From Purshia tridentata (taxonomy: Eukaryota; Streptophyta; Magnoliopsida; Rosales; Rosaceae), in the NCBI GenBank assembly GCA_003254885.1, contig QANT01002205.1, positions 1 through 53,635 of the forward strand: a DNA stretch of 53,635 nt. Direction: 5' to 3'. Below are positions 22,255 through 32,257 of this stretch, in pieces. Below the pieces are notes generated by a model. That model had not been told where the DNA came from, searched no databases, and was given only the letters and a program-made list of their open reading frames with translations. The first letter of the stretch is position 1; every line of letters starts with the position of its first letter. A program made the position numbers and the translations under genes.

Positions 22255-22950
22255 GCTTATAGTGTACAAGAGGAATTCTTCACAAAATGAAATTTTCTTT
22301 TTATCAGGAACAAAAATTCTATTAAAAATGAAAGAAAGAAGAGCACAAAACAAGACAGGCAGGAGTTTTTTTCACAGAAAAAAAAAAGCAAGATGGACAA
22401 GATATCCATTAAGAACAAAAAAACCACCCAAAAAAAGTCCACTAGTTCAGCCAAAGGCTGCAACAAACAAACATTCTTACTCCCAAAAAGCAGACCAATC
22501 CATAAGTATCAAACTCAAGGGAACACCCTCAAACTGTTTAGACAAGTAAGCCCAAAGGGAGTCAAATACTAAGGCCCAGTTTGGTATTACTGTGCAGTAA
22601 AGATAATCACTTTTATTTTTGCTGTGAAAATAATCATTTGTGAGAAATTTCATTAAATATGACCGATTCTTTAAACTGATTCTAGAATAAACTAAAATGA
22701 GAAGTTGCTCCACACCAACTTCTCATTTTAGCTTCCAATGACAGTTATTTTTTTTAAAAAGCTGAAATTTTTTATTTTACCAAACACCTAAACACAGTAT
22801 CGCTGCTAATAAAAGTGATTTTCACCTTTAAAAAGCAATACCAAACTGGGCCTAAATCCTGCCCCACTAGGTTTCCTCTTGAGAAGTGCAAGGTTTGAAG
22901 AAGAGGGAAGTTTTATGGAAGTTTGGTGTGATGGCTATGTTTGGGTAGTT
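22255..22950 (-). mobile_element. LINE (L1-type) 3' end, split by a Tourist-like MITE
   Basis: On the minus strand the frame reads DLVFDSLWAYLSKQFEGVPL and LILMDWSAFWE, matching the C-terminal tail of plant L1 ORF2 (pattern FWxSLWxS...F...SLSxIxLDWxA). 3' of the stop is hydrophobic-coding 3' UTR-type sequence ending near 22255. Codons on the two sides of the MITE (22573-22852) join in frame once the MITE and one TAA duplicate are ignored. Only the 3' terminus is present, as usual for 5'-truncated LINEs. No intact endonuclease or RT. Confidence 0.55.
22573..22852. mobile_element. Tourist-like (PIF/Harbinger) MITE
   Basis: A 280-bp element with TIRs GGCCCAGTTTGGTATT at both ends. Similarity continues about 50 bp (AATCACTTTTATT), with a 3-bp TAA duplication at 22570-22572 and 22853-22855. 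The TIR start and TAA duplication are typical of Tourist MITEs. Non-coding, AT-rich. It interrupts the LINE tail. Confidence 0.85.
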
Positions 22951-23640
22951 TGGTTGGAAAAGGAATACAAGGATTTTGATATTTCACAATTTTATGGAGA
23001 TGGGGTGGAGGCCTTTTGGGATGGATAGGAAGGAGTAGATTTTGGTCTTCATTGTGGGCTTCTGTTTCTTCAGAGTTATGTGGAGTTCCTTTTTTTTGCT
23101 ATCTTAATTGGAGTGCTGTGGTTATTTAGGAGACAGTCTTTGTTATTGTTTCACAATTTCAAAAGCTGCTTTTTAGATTTTTTTAGTTTTTATAAATATA
23201 TTAAACAAAATATTATTGATAAAAAGAATAACTACAACCATTGAGGAGAAGCTGTGTACCACAACATTGAGTGGACACCTTGTCCTCAGTAATTGCTATT
23301 CTTTTTTGTTCAACTTCTTTTAAAAAAAGTTATGCCTCATTAAAAAAAATGAAATTCTGTGTTTTTTTCAATTTATGGAATTAGTATTAATCAAAGTTTT
23401 ACAAGGAACAGCATACTTCATGATCACAAATTTCATTGGAGAAAACTTTAAATTTTTTAATGCATGCGCAGAAACTTTGAAACACCCCTTACCATATCCA
23501 AGCTTTAAGATTGTAATGAAGTAATAATAATAACAAAAAATACTATTACATAAATGAGACCATTAAATTTGCAAATGACATGTAGATTTTTGATTAAAAA
23601 TAATGGTCATCATGTATGTATGTCACTGTTAAAGTTTACA
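22951..23640. other. Intergenic DNA without a recognised gene
   Basis: AT-rich, nothing supported; may include further 5' sequence of the LINE on the minus strand, too decayed to read. Confidence 0.35.
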
Positions 23641-24085
23641 AATATAACATAAAACTCGATTATTATTATTATTTTTTTGATAGGAAACAAGACTCAAATT
23701 TACAAAACTGAGGACAAAGTGTCTTCTAAAAGAAAAAAAAAAAAAATCAGTTACAAATATATCCAAGACATCTACAGAATGCATTATAGATAGCAGCATT
23801 CCAATCTGAGAAATAATAGAAAATGAGCTTTCCCTAAACTTCGATGACAATTATGCCCAAAGAGATTCCCAGAACCAAAGCCTCTCCCACAAGTAATTCA
23901 CCTCCTCACCATTTGCATCCTCAATGTCTGTCTATTCCTTTATAGCAAAACGACCCAAAAAGCCATTATTGCACATCTTCCCAGCACCAGACCCTTCTTT
24001 CTACCTCCAAAAAACTAATGCTTCTGGCAGAATAGTGCCACACGTGTAGCTGGAATCACCCAGCACAAATTTGCCTCCCTACTGC
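23640..24085 (-). mobile_element. Second LINE (L1-type) 3' end fragment
   Basis: Minus-strand fragments read LWERLWFWESLWA, then a stop, then LSSKFRESSFSIISQIGMLL, again matching the tail of plant L1 ORF2 at the same point as the 22.2-22.9 kb copy. An upstream frame contains LGDSSYTCGTILPEALVF. Several stops and a long A tract (23731-23746) within it show decay. It is a separate insertion from the first, lying in the same orientation. Confidence 0.5.
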
Positions 24086-24089
24086 GGAA

Positions 24090-24413
24090 AATAAGAGTAA
24101 TTTATGATATTCAGATAAACCCAGCGGAGTCAGCTGGAGGCTATTTGAAAATTTCTGAGACCACCGATCGTCCAGACCACTAACCGTCCGACCCGTCGAC
24201 CGATTTTGGCTTGGCTAGGCTCTTCATTGACTGTCCGGCCCGTCGACCGTCCACTCGTGGACCGATCTCAACTCGGCTCGGCTCTTCTCCAAAGGTCCGA
24301 CCCATCAACCAACTTGTGCTTTGCTCTTCTTCGGGAGACCGATCGATCACCATGTCACCATTTCAACACTTCTAAATTATTTGCAAAGGTCTGAGCAGAT
24401 TTTTGCATCAACA
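24090..24413 (-). repeat. Gypsy LTR fragment (copy iii)
   Basis: On the minus strand it starts TGTTGATGCAAAAATCTGCT at 24413, the same terminus as the other three copies. Unlike them it is GC-rich (GGACCGATC and CCGTCGACC motifs recur) and keeps only the first 300 bp. The opposite boundary is unclear. Confidence 0.55.
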
Positions 24414-24690
24414 CTACCTAATTTAAAGAGACATGTTTGATAATTATCTCCAACAGAAATAGCAAATGAGCTCTTTTAATTGGGGACTCAAAGTCAACTC
24501 TTCAAATATTAAAATATTAATAAACTCAACAAACTATATTTAATAATAAAAAGATAAAAAATAATAAACTAATGACATTTGAAGAGTTTATTAGAGTAAA
24601 AAAATTCTAAGTAATAAATATCACTCTTTAAAATGCTACATAGGTTAACAAAATCCAATTTAAAGAGTCAATTTTTCTTTTCTGAAAACA
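24414..24690. repeat. Dispersed repeat S, copy 2
   Basis: Aligns with 2310-2515 over 'aattatctc.aacagaa..agcaaatgagctctt' to 'gaagagt.t.ttagagt'. It extends further right than copy 1, where an AATTTAAAGAG motif is found again in both orientations, suggesting TIRs. Confidence 0.65.
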
Positions 24691-25759
24691 TTATCGTTGT
24701 AAAGATAGATTCCTAAAATTAAATTAAATTAAATTACCACTGAAAGAAAGAAAATTGAACAAAATAAAAAGACAGAGACTCGTTTGCTACATAGAATGGT
24801 ATTAGATATGATAAATAGTTAAAATCATATGTATTCATGAATGATGTGTTCTAACTTGAAAAAAAAAATGGAAAGAAGATGACTTATTTAATCCTCCCAT
24901 TTTGGAGCGATTGGAAGGAATATGTTTTTTCTATGATTAGTCCATCTTAATACATGTTATAATTTTAAGGTATAAATTTTTTTCTTAAATATATATGAAT
25001 TTAGTTATTTATCCTATCTATTATATTTATCCTATCTATTATACGTCACCAAATGAGACTAAAATGTAGTAATTGTGTGTTAATTAAGTAGGACCGTAAG
25101 GTACAATAAGAAAAACCCTCAATAAAAACGATTGGTACACGTAATTGTACTGTCGTGTGGGACCCGCAACATGTAATGGTCAGTTTTTTGGGCCGAGATT
25201 GTAATTTGCATTAGTCAGTTTCGACTAGTTAACTCAAGTGGGTAGAACCTTGCATTGTTAGCCATTTACTAATTTTATTACTGATTTTTGTTTTACTAGA
25301 ATTTTCATGGTTACCATCCTCTGTAGATAAAGAAAATATTATTAAATATGTTAAAGTTAAAGCATAGAACCAAAAATCTAAAATCATATGATAAGTGTAA
25401 CAAGAATTAAGATCATATTTTGTTGTACAAGACTTAATATTTAATCTGTTCAACACAAAATAAATTAGCAATGGATGGAGAGGTAGTCTTAAGATCCTAT
25501 ATATAATGATGCTGCTGATGCAAAGCTTGAAATTCGAAAAATGAGATTCTATATCCTTAGCAACAAGTCTTTGGTTATAAATTACTGCCAAGAGCACTCA
25601 CTTGGGCACCAATTAACTTTTTATATGAATATATTTCAATTTTCTACTTCCAACTTTTTAATTAATTGATAGCTAAGATCGGCATTTTGAATATTTCACC
25701 AACTTGGCATGTTTTCTTTGTATATACTAGACTTTTGGCACAAGCTAACACATATTTTT
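24691..25759. other. Intergenic DNA without a recognised gene
   Basis: AT-rich. A 122-codon minus-strand frame (25229-25597) is hydrophobic and low in complexity, and I see no family signature. 'TTATCCTATCTATTATA' is repeated in tandem near 25009-25045. Confidence 0.4.
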
Positions 25760-26798
25760 TGTGGATAAAATCCCCAACAAGTCAACAGTCAATGAACTTG
25801 GGCCACATGGACTCCAAGACCTGGATTTGACTTTTCCAATGATGGTCAAGGCCAACTCCGGCAACACATCTCGAATCGGACTCAACTACAAAGGTTTTGA
25901 TCCAAACACAACCATACTACAACCTAGCGACAAGTCATTCGAGTCAAAAGGAACCTACTCATGTTCGAATCGGATTGTGTGGTCAACCCCAAAGCTGAGC
26001 CGAACTAATCCATCATCACAAGGCCCGTCGACGTCTATCTTCTCGTTCGCTTTGACTTGGGTCAAATTAGAACACGTACCCTCCGATCCAAGCAAAGTGT
26101 TGAAGGAAAGGAATATATCCAGATTGGCCCAATGCATGAATGCCTGTTCGGTTCAGAAATGGCCTCCACTGCTTCGTCTCCTGCCGATCCGAATGCCTCG
26201 CTATCACCATTTAATACGCTTGACAAGTAAAGGTATATTAATGCTTTACATTTAATGCATATATGCGTTGCTTGATCACATCCATTTAATGCAAATGGCA
26301 TCCAGCCAATTAAAGCCTCTTTGCATTAAATGAAGCATGGCTAGCCATCTAGCCAGCTATGGCTATGGCAATGATGCCTACAATTAGCCATGATCAGATC
26401 CTAAAAATAAAATAAAAATATCTGAAACCCTTTGCCTATAAATAAGAGAACTTTCATTAGGGAAAGGGACACACAAAAAATTAAGAAACCTGTCCAAGCT
26501 CTGAAGAGAAAAGCCCAAAAGAATTTATCTTATTTCTTTCATTTTCTCTCAAGTTCTTACCTTGTTCTTCACCTACTCTTAGTTCATCTTCTTCATACGC
26601 ACACTGACTTTATCATTGAATTACCTTCAACTGGTACAACACCAGTACTACTTTTTCTCATTGATCATCTTGTAGGAAATGGCTTGAACTCGTTCACTGG
26701 CGCGTTCGGATCACATATCAAGCCCATCAGTTGATCCACGTCATCAAAACGACACTATTAAATTGTTGTGAAGATCTTAATAGATTTTTGCATCAACA
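25760..26798 (-). repeat. Gypsy LTR (copy ii), minus orientation
   Basis: Starts at 26798 on the minus strand with TGTTGATGCAAAAATCT and follows copy i block by block, including ACGTGGATCA, a 'tataggcaaa' TATA-like stretch (about 26430), GCTTCATTTAAT and 'gattttatccacaaa' (25763-25777). Likely a solo or truncated LTR: I find no gag or pol next to it. Long plus- and minus-strand frames in 25761-26301 are LTR sequence, not genes. Confidence 0.6.
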
Positions 26799-27333
26799 CA
26801 TATGCAAATGAAGCTTTCTAATTATAATTTTTTAATTATTTAGTATTATTTATTTTTTAACTAATTATTTTAAAAGAATTTGGAAACTTTAAATGTTTTA
26901 TAACTCTCCACTCTCTCCATCTAATAAGGTAGTGGAATATTTTTATTTTTATTTCTTAATTTTTTTTAATGACTTAATTTTACATTTGTATTCTTAACCT
27001 TATTAGATTAGTTTAATTTAACTCTTTAGTTTAGTAAAAGATTATTGGAAAAAACCATAACTTGGTGAAGTTTGTAATACCAAACCCTTCTCCCAACTTT
27101 ATAGTATCAATAATGTTACATTTATCACATTTTTATACCATCTTAATACCATCTTACTTAGCAATCTACATGACATTCATATATAAAAATAAAAATAAAA
27201 ACTCTAAAATAAGGAAATACTCTGCTAGTACAATAATAACACGTAAAATGGTATAAAAATTATGGTAAGAATAGTATTATTGTTATAATATTAAAGATTC
27301 TATAAATAAATAAATAAAAGAGCTTTTTTGAAT
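26799..27333. other. AT-rich intergenic DNA
   Basis: No gene or repeat recognised. Confidence 0.4.
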
Positions 27334-27619
27334 GAGTAGTTCTATTTCCATCCCCTGACTTATTTTCATACTCACCTTATTTTTACACCTACCATTATAT
27401 TTTAAAAAAATATTAAAACACTCTTCATACCCCTCATTATTCTGTAATACCCTTTAATATGAAAACTGAAACACTCACTCAATAAACATTCTTTTCACCT
27501 CTTTTAACTATTATCTCACCCACCTTAAAAATAAATTTTTTTTTCTTTCTTTCAAAACCGCTAAAGTTAAATATGACATAATTGGAAACAATTTATTGGC
27601 AAAATAGAATTATACTTAC

Positions 27620-27818
27620 ATGTATAATTCACTGGAACAACATTGGATAATGAATTTTGTTCACTGAATGTCCTGGTGCCACGTGTAATGCGAAAAGATA
27701 TAATATAAAGAAGAACAATGGCAAAAGCGTAAATAAGATAAAAAAAGCATGGCCTTTTAAATGGTATCAAATTTTCGGCCAAACTATACAGATGAATGGG
27801 GGCAAAACCATGGACCAT
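27620..27818 (-). pseudogene. Captured first-exon-like ORF with a membrane segment
   Basis: Inside the Mutator-like element, minus strand: ATG at 27818, 66 open codons, ending at a perfect GTAAGT donor (27614-27619). Residues about 18-45 (KRPCFFYLIYAFAIVLLYII within) form a clear hydrophobic membrane span flanked by basic residues, suggesting the N-terminus of a type II membrane protein. I do not recognise the parent gene. No downstream exon lies inside the element. Confidence 0.35.
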
Positions 27819-27906
27819 TGATCAACTGCTATGGTCATTCAACTTTAATTTTCATTTAAGTTCACTTGCTACCAAAGAACATGAGTTCCATCTTTTGTAA
27901 CCAAAA

Positions 27907-27964
27907 ATTCATATCAAATTGTTTCCCATTCTCATAAGAAATGCTTCAACAATTTGATATGAAT
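27907..27964. repeat. Perfect 17-bp inverted repeat
   Basis: ATTCATATCAAATTGTT (27907-27923) and its exact reverse complement (27948-27964) flank a 24-nt loop, at the inner edge of the right TIR of the Mutator-like element. Confidence 0.85.
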
Positions 27965-28192
27965 TTCAGCTCAATTTTGAAAGAAATTTTTTTTTATTTA
28001 AAGGTGGGTAGGATAATAGTTAAAAGAGATAGAAAGAGTATTAAGTGGGTGTTTTAGTTTGTATATCAAAGGATATTATAGGTATAATGAGGGGGTGTGA
28101 AAAATGTTATAATATTTTTTTCAAATAGAATGGTGGATGTAAAAATAAGGTAGGTGAGAAAATAAGATAAGGAGGTGGAAATAGAACCGCTC

Positions 28193-28589
28193 TTTTAGAT
28201 ATAGTACTTCAACATTTTTGTGTTTAGATTAACAATTTATGTCTTTTTAAGTTTTAAATGTAGTCTTTCATTTTATAATTTAAGAATCCTAAATGGAAAA
28301 AAATTATGGGATTAATCTATTTAATCCGTAGGATAAATTTTGAATTTATTCAGTCTAATTGTACTCAACCATTATGACTTTAACCTCCACCATCTTAAAA
28401 ATAAAAAATAAAATTAAAAAAATCACCTTTAAACCCTAAAGAAGTACCCATATGAATTTTGCAACAAGAAAAAAGTACCTTGTAACCATTTGAAGTTTTC
28501 ATCTCTATCTTGTACCCATATGAATTTTACAACTGAAAAAAAGTACCTGTATATTCTCATCTACCTGTTTTGTCGGTTTTATATTAGGT
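28193..28589. other. Intergenic DNA with a short tandem-like repeat
   Basis: A block GTACCCATATGAATTTT followed by A-rich sequence and AAAAAGTACCT occurs twice (about 28445-28480 and 28513-28547). No gene. Confidence 0.5.
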
Positions 28590-29020
28590 TTTAGTTATGA
28601 GAGCCTAAAATCTTAAAATTAAAATCTAACATACAACCTCCATAAGCCATTCTATACTCTAAATCCTAAATTACAAACTCTATATAAACTCTAAACCTAA
28701 CCCTTAATCCTAAACCCGAATCCTATATATATGAAATTTATCAACTTTTTAACAAAAAATAATGTAAATTCACACATCGAATTCATACTGAAAGAAGACC
28801 TACCATCACATAAAAATAGAAAAAAAAGAAAGAAAAAACAACGTGAGGCAATCATATTTTTATTTTTAAAAAATTGTTTATCTTTATGCTTGTTTGTATT
28901 AATATTTCACAAGTCCATGTGAGGAAAGCCATAAAATGACTGTTATTTTTTATGTAAATGTGAGTTGTAACTTTTTATTTGCCTTTGAAAAAAAAAATTA
29001 AATAAAATCCTTTTTGCTTT
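28590..29020. repeat. Dispersed repeat R, copy 2, 5' part
   Basis: Aligns with 2804-3255 from TTAGTTATGAGAGCC to CCTTTTTGCTTT. It is cut at TTTGCTTT (29013-29020) by the composite element; the remainder resumes at 38585. Confidence 0.8.
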
Positions 29021-29225
29021 GGGTAATTTTATTAAATGTACCCAATTAATGTCAAAAACACTTTTTTAACCCTTACCTCCCATTCTAATCTTTTATAGCT
29101 CTTTAACCTAATTTGGACAAAAATGCCCCCTAATAAGAAGACCAAAATGCCCAATGGTTTATGACCATCTTCTTCTCTCTAGTTTAACAGCGTGCCTTCT
29201 CTTTTTCACATTCTTCTCTGTCAAT
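29021..29225 (+). repeat. Left TIR of the Pack-MULE-like element
   Basis: Inverted partner of 38390-38584 and direct partner of 38674-38880. Shares 'aacactttttta', 'ctaatcttttatagctcttt', 'ggacaaaa' and 'ttctcttt..cattc.tctct' in order. Confidence 0.8.
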
Positions 29226-29249
29226 GGTTTATGGTTGTTGGGTGAATTG

Positions 29250-30097
29250 AGTTGTGGAAGAGTCTTAGGACTTTTATGGTTATCCCAGAAAGAGTTCAAG
29301 AAGTCCAAGAAACTTGGTAGCCCTAACATCGAATTCCATTGCACTAAGAAGAAGATCACCAACCATGACGCCTTCTCCTCCAAGAACTCTGGCGTCGACA
29401 CCTGTTGCCTCAAGTATGTTTATTTCTTTTTCTTCTTCTGGATTTGTTTTCTGGTTTTCATTTTCATTTTCATTTCCTTAATTATGGTTTGTCTTTTATT
29501 GTATTGGTATAATTATGGATTTTGGGTTTTGGGAATTGATTAAGGTTGATTTTGGTCAATTTGGGGTTCTCATTGTTATTTGATTATAACAATGAGAACC
29601 CAAATTAAAAGAAAAACCATTATTTCTATTTTAGGTTCTTAGGTGATGCTTGCACAGCTCTTGAAAATTTCCAACAAAATCCCAACAACAATAGCTTGAG
29701 CTCAATTTTCCTCCTTGATCAATTTGCTCTCAACAACATCAGTTCTATATGATGTTGGTAAAAGGATATCTAGCCTTGTGAATGAGGTAATCAACCAAGT
29801 AGTAAACAAATTTAGATCTTTGTTGAAGTTGTGAAAAAATTATTTCATATGTTCAAAATAGATCATTTCATATCCAATAACAATTATGAAGTGGTGGAAC
29901 CTGTCAAAATTGATCATTCATATACAAAACATAGTAAATGTATATATGGGAATGGAAGGTCATGTGGAATGTCGGAGAAGGATACTTTTTCTAAGATTCT
30001 TCTCAGCCACTGCAAACCTTTGAAGAGATGTGCTAAGATGGTTTGGGCAGCAATGATGTTTCTTGCTGTACTAATGATGTTGTTGGTTATGTTGTGA
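29250..30097 (+). pseudogene. Captured fragments of a plant multi-pass membrane protein gene
   Basis: Three plus-strand pieces. (1) About 29283-29413: KLGSPNIEFHCTKKKITNHD and a Cys pair, ending at an AA|GTATGTTT donor; origin unsure. (2) 29632-29790, after an acceptor TTTTAG: GDACTALENFQQNPNNNSLS then a stop, with LVNEV in another frame just after. (3) 29831-30097: RSCGMSEKDTFSKILLSHCK, PLKRCAKMVW and a hydrophobic span AAMMFLAVLMMLLVML. Pieces 2 and 3 resemble a plant plasma-membrane protein family of unknown role (Arabidopsis At2g12400 type), which has a Cys/Asn-rich loop and a C-terminal ..C..TF..I...HC.PL.R...W..... membrane segment. Stops and frame changes make it non-functional. It was copied with splice sites, so capture was at DNA level. 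Confidence 0.45.
29558..29608. repeat. Short near-perfect hairpin
   Basis: GGTTCTCATTGTTAT (about 29564-29578) pairs with ATAACAATGAGAACC (29586-29600); adjacent TTTGGG/CCCAAA bases extend the stem. The same GGTTCTCATTGTTAT motif recurs at 30370. Confidence 0.7.
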
Positions 30098-30629
30098 CAC
30101 AATTCAATCATGTGCAGAACTTTCATTTTGGAGATGGTTCTGTAAAGCCACATTCTACAAAACCAAATGTGTTTGAGTTAGGTACAAACCCAAAGCGTAG
30201 CTTGGTCTAGAAATTAAGGAGTGTGTTCAATATAGATTTCATTGGATTTTGAAAGAATTCATTTATAAGTTCTAAAGTGCAATATTAGAATTAATATAGA
30301 ACTAAAAGGCATAAGCAAAGTTCCAGAAATTTTGTAGGGTTTTGCGAATTGATTATGGTTTGGTTTTGGTCAACTTGGGTTCTCATTGTTATCTGATTAT
30401 AATGAGTTTTTTTGGGTGTTTAACTCTCTATTTTGGGAACAATTGCCTATAGTTTATTGTGCTTGCTAAGTTATTTGAAGAAATTGAAGGTTGTATATCA
30501 CATATTCCATTTTGAGTAAATACATCAGTGCATTTTGTAACTTTGTTTAAACTAAAAATTTCACTTGCCATTATCACTTTAGGAAACACGATTGACTATT
30601 GTTTAATGGGATTTTCTTAAGTGAAAATA

Positions 30630-30808
30630 ACTGCATTTTTTAAATTTTGCGAACACCAACACAGTGCCGACACAATACAGACATGGGGTCGACACAGATG
30701 ATGTGTTATAGCAAGTCCTAATGTGTTTCATTAAATTTTAGAATTTTGTGTCAACACACTATCTACCCCATGACTGTATCAGAGTCTGAAAATTTTAAAA
30801 AATGCAGT
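30630..30808. mobile_element. Small MITE nested in the Pack-MULE
   Basis: A 179-bp element with TIR ACTGCATTTTTTAAA at both ends. Inner sequence is rich in GTCGACAC/GTGTCAACAC motifs. No target duplication seen. Confidence 0.6.
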
Positions 30809-30911
30809 CATTCTCTCTAGAGAAGAACTGGTTGTTTAATTATCTATCTCTAGTTGTTAATTTATCTTTAAGCTAATATCAATTATTATTACTTTTTTGT
30901 TAAAATGCAAG

Positions 30912-31070
30912 GACAAGCTTGAGGCGAAAGCCGTTAATAATGGATCAGCCAGCTATGTGGCATTGGAGAAGAATACTGCTTTGTACGAAAAGCTAGCAAG
31001 GGGAGAGCTATTTGATGAGGAAGAAAAGAAAAAGAATTGTGTTAATTTTTTTTGTCACTTTGAATTATGA
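30912..31070 (+). pseudogene. Captured exon of a CCDC174-like gene
   Basis: After a TGCAAG acceptor-like site, 52 codons then a stop: DKLEAKAVNNGSASYVALEK, then NTALYEKLARGELFDEEEKK and KNCVNFF. The pattern EKxxLYEKLxRGxxxDEExxxxxxVxFF is typical of CCDC174 proteins (nuclear coiled-coil proteins of metazoans and plants). Only this exon is present and it ends in an early stop. It lies in the same orientation as the membrane-protein fragments, so a chimeric transcript is possible but not shown. Confidence 0.55.
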
Positions 31071-32257
31071 AACGTTTTAATTTTTTATTGAATCAATAAT
31101 TAATTTTCTAATAAATTTTGTTTGATTTATGGGTTATTGATTGTTCATAAACATTTACACAAATAAGACAAGTTTGATTTATATGGGTTTGTAGCACCAC
31201 CTTTTTGTACTTTGTCTTTTGGTTGTTCATTTATATGGTTATAAATATTGCTTCCCTCTATCTGTGATGGTATGAGTTTGTTGTTGTAGATTTAAAATTT
31301 CAATTTGTGCTTGTTGTTTCAAGTATGAAATTTGACAGGGGTTTGTTGTTTTAGAAATAAAATTTCGATCTAGGTTTTTATTACATATTTGAAATTCTAA
31401 TATGGGTTTGTTGTACGTTATATATCTGAACTTTGATAGTCGATAAATAGTCGACACATGGTGGACGTACAATCGACACATGGTCGACAAATGTTAGCAC
31501 AACCATTTAGAAGGTACTACAGCCTAGTTTATATATTTTTGTTAAAATTAATTTTTGTTCGACAAAGTGTCAACTATATGGCAACTAAATAGTGTTTTAG
31601 TCCATAAACTGTCCAAAGAGTAAATAGTTTGAGAGCTGAGGAGGGTTAAAAAAGTTATTTAGGATATTAAAAGTTAAAAACAACCTATTTAATAAAAATT
31701 CCTAAAATTATATTACTCATAATAAACTAGTTGTCAAATTATGTGATTCATATTAGAGATTTTCTCTATAGATTATATCCACAAATTTCAAAAATTATGG
31801 GTGCCAACATAGCGCTGACAAGACATCTAGATAGTAACGACACGTGCTGCAGCCAGTTCATATGATGCAGCCAGTTCAGATGTGCTGTAGCCAGTTTGTG
31901 TTGGCACCGTGTTGGCACCGTCATCGCTCTGTCGACATCCACATATTTCAAAATTTACAAATATTCTCTCTAGAAATGTATTGTTCATATTAATAAATGT
32001 ACAAATGTACAACAAGAAAAAATTGCAAAGGAAGCTTTCTAATAGAATAAATTTATTAAATTTATTTCTTTTATATTGTAACCCTGAGGTGAACAATAAG
32101 AACTCAGAATGGGGAAACTGTGACATGGTTATGCTAATGAACTCCAAATGACTACTAGAACATTGGAATGATAGCCTCTAGTGTGAGGATCAACATCTAC
32201 CACCTTGCATGCCTCACTCACAATAATCTACATAGACTAGAAAAAATGAGGAGTAAT
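31071..32257. other. Pack-MULE interior with short GTCGACAC-type repeats
   Basis: No gene. 31436-31490 repeats TCGACACATGG. 31840-31925 has three tandem-like copies of a CTG(C/T)AGCCAGTT unit followed by a doubled GTTGGCACCGT. A CCACA(A/T)ATTTCAAAA block flanks this segment as a direct repeat (31780-31797, 31940-31955). Confidence 0.5.

Larger units (their letters stand above)
27334..28192. mobile_element. Mutator-like element with about 230-bp TIRs
   Basis: An 859-bp element. The left arm (27334-27560) and right arm (about 27965-28192) are inverted copies: GAGTAGTTCTATTTCC versus GAGCGGTTCTATTTCC at the tips, then TTATTTTTACA(C/T)C(T/C)ACCAT and TTTTAACTATTAT further in. Long TIRs with a G start fit a Mutator-like non-autonomous element; a target duplication is not convincing (left flank CTTTTTTGAAT, right flank TTTTAGAT). 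The 400-bp centre is not repeat-like and holds an exon-like ORF and a perfect small palindrome, as in a Pack-MULE. Confidence 0.7.

Noticed and set aside
25229..25597. 122-codon minus-strand frame
   Set aside because: Hydrophobic, low-complexity translation of AT-rich DNA with no family signature or splice context.
25761..26301. Long plus- and minus-strand frames near 26 kb
   Set aside because: They lie wholly in a gypsy LTR copy and have no collinear frame in the other copies.
29159..29413. Minus-strand frame opposite the captured fragment
   Set aside because: The plus strand carries the splice signals and the family match; the minus frame is a shadow.
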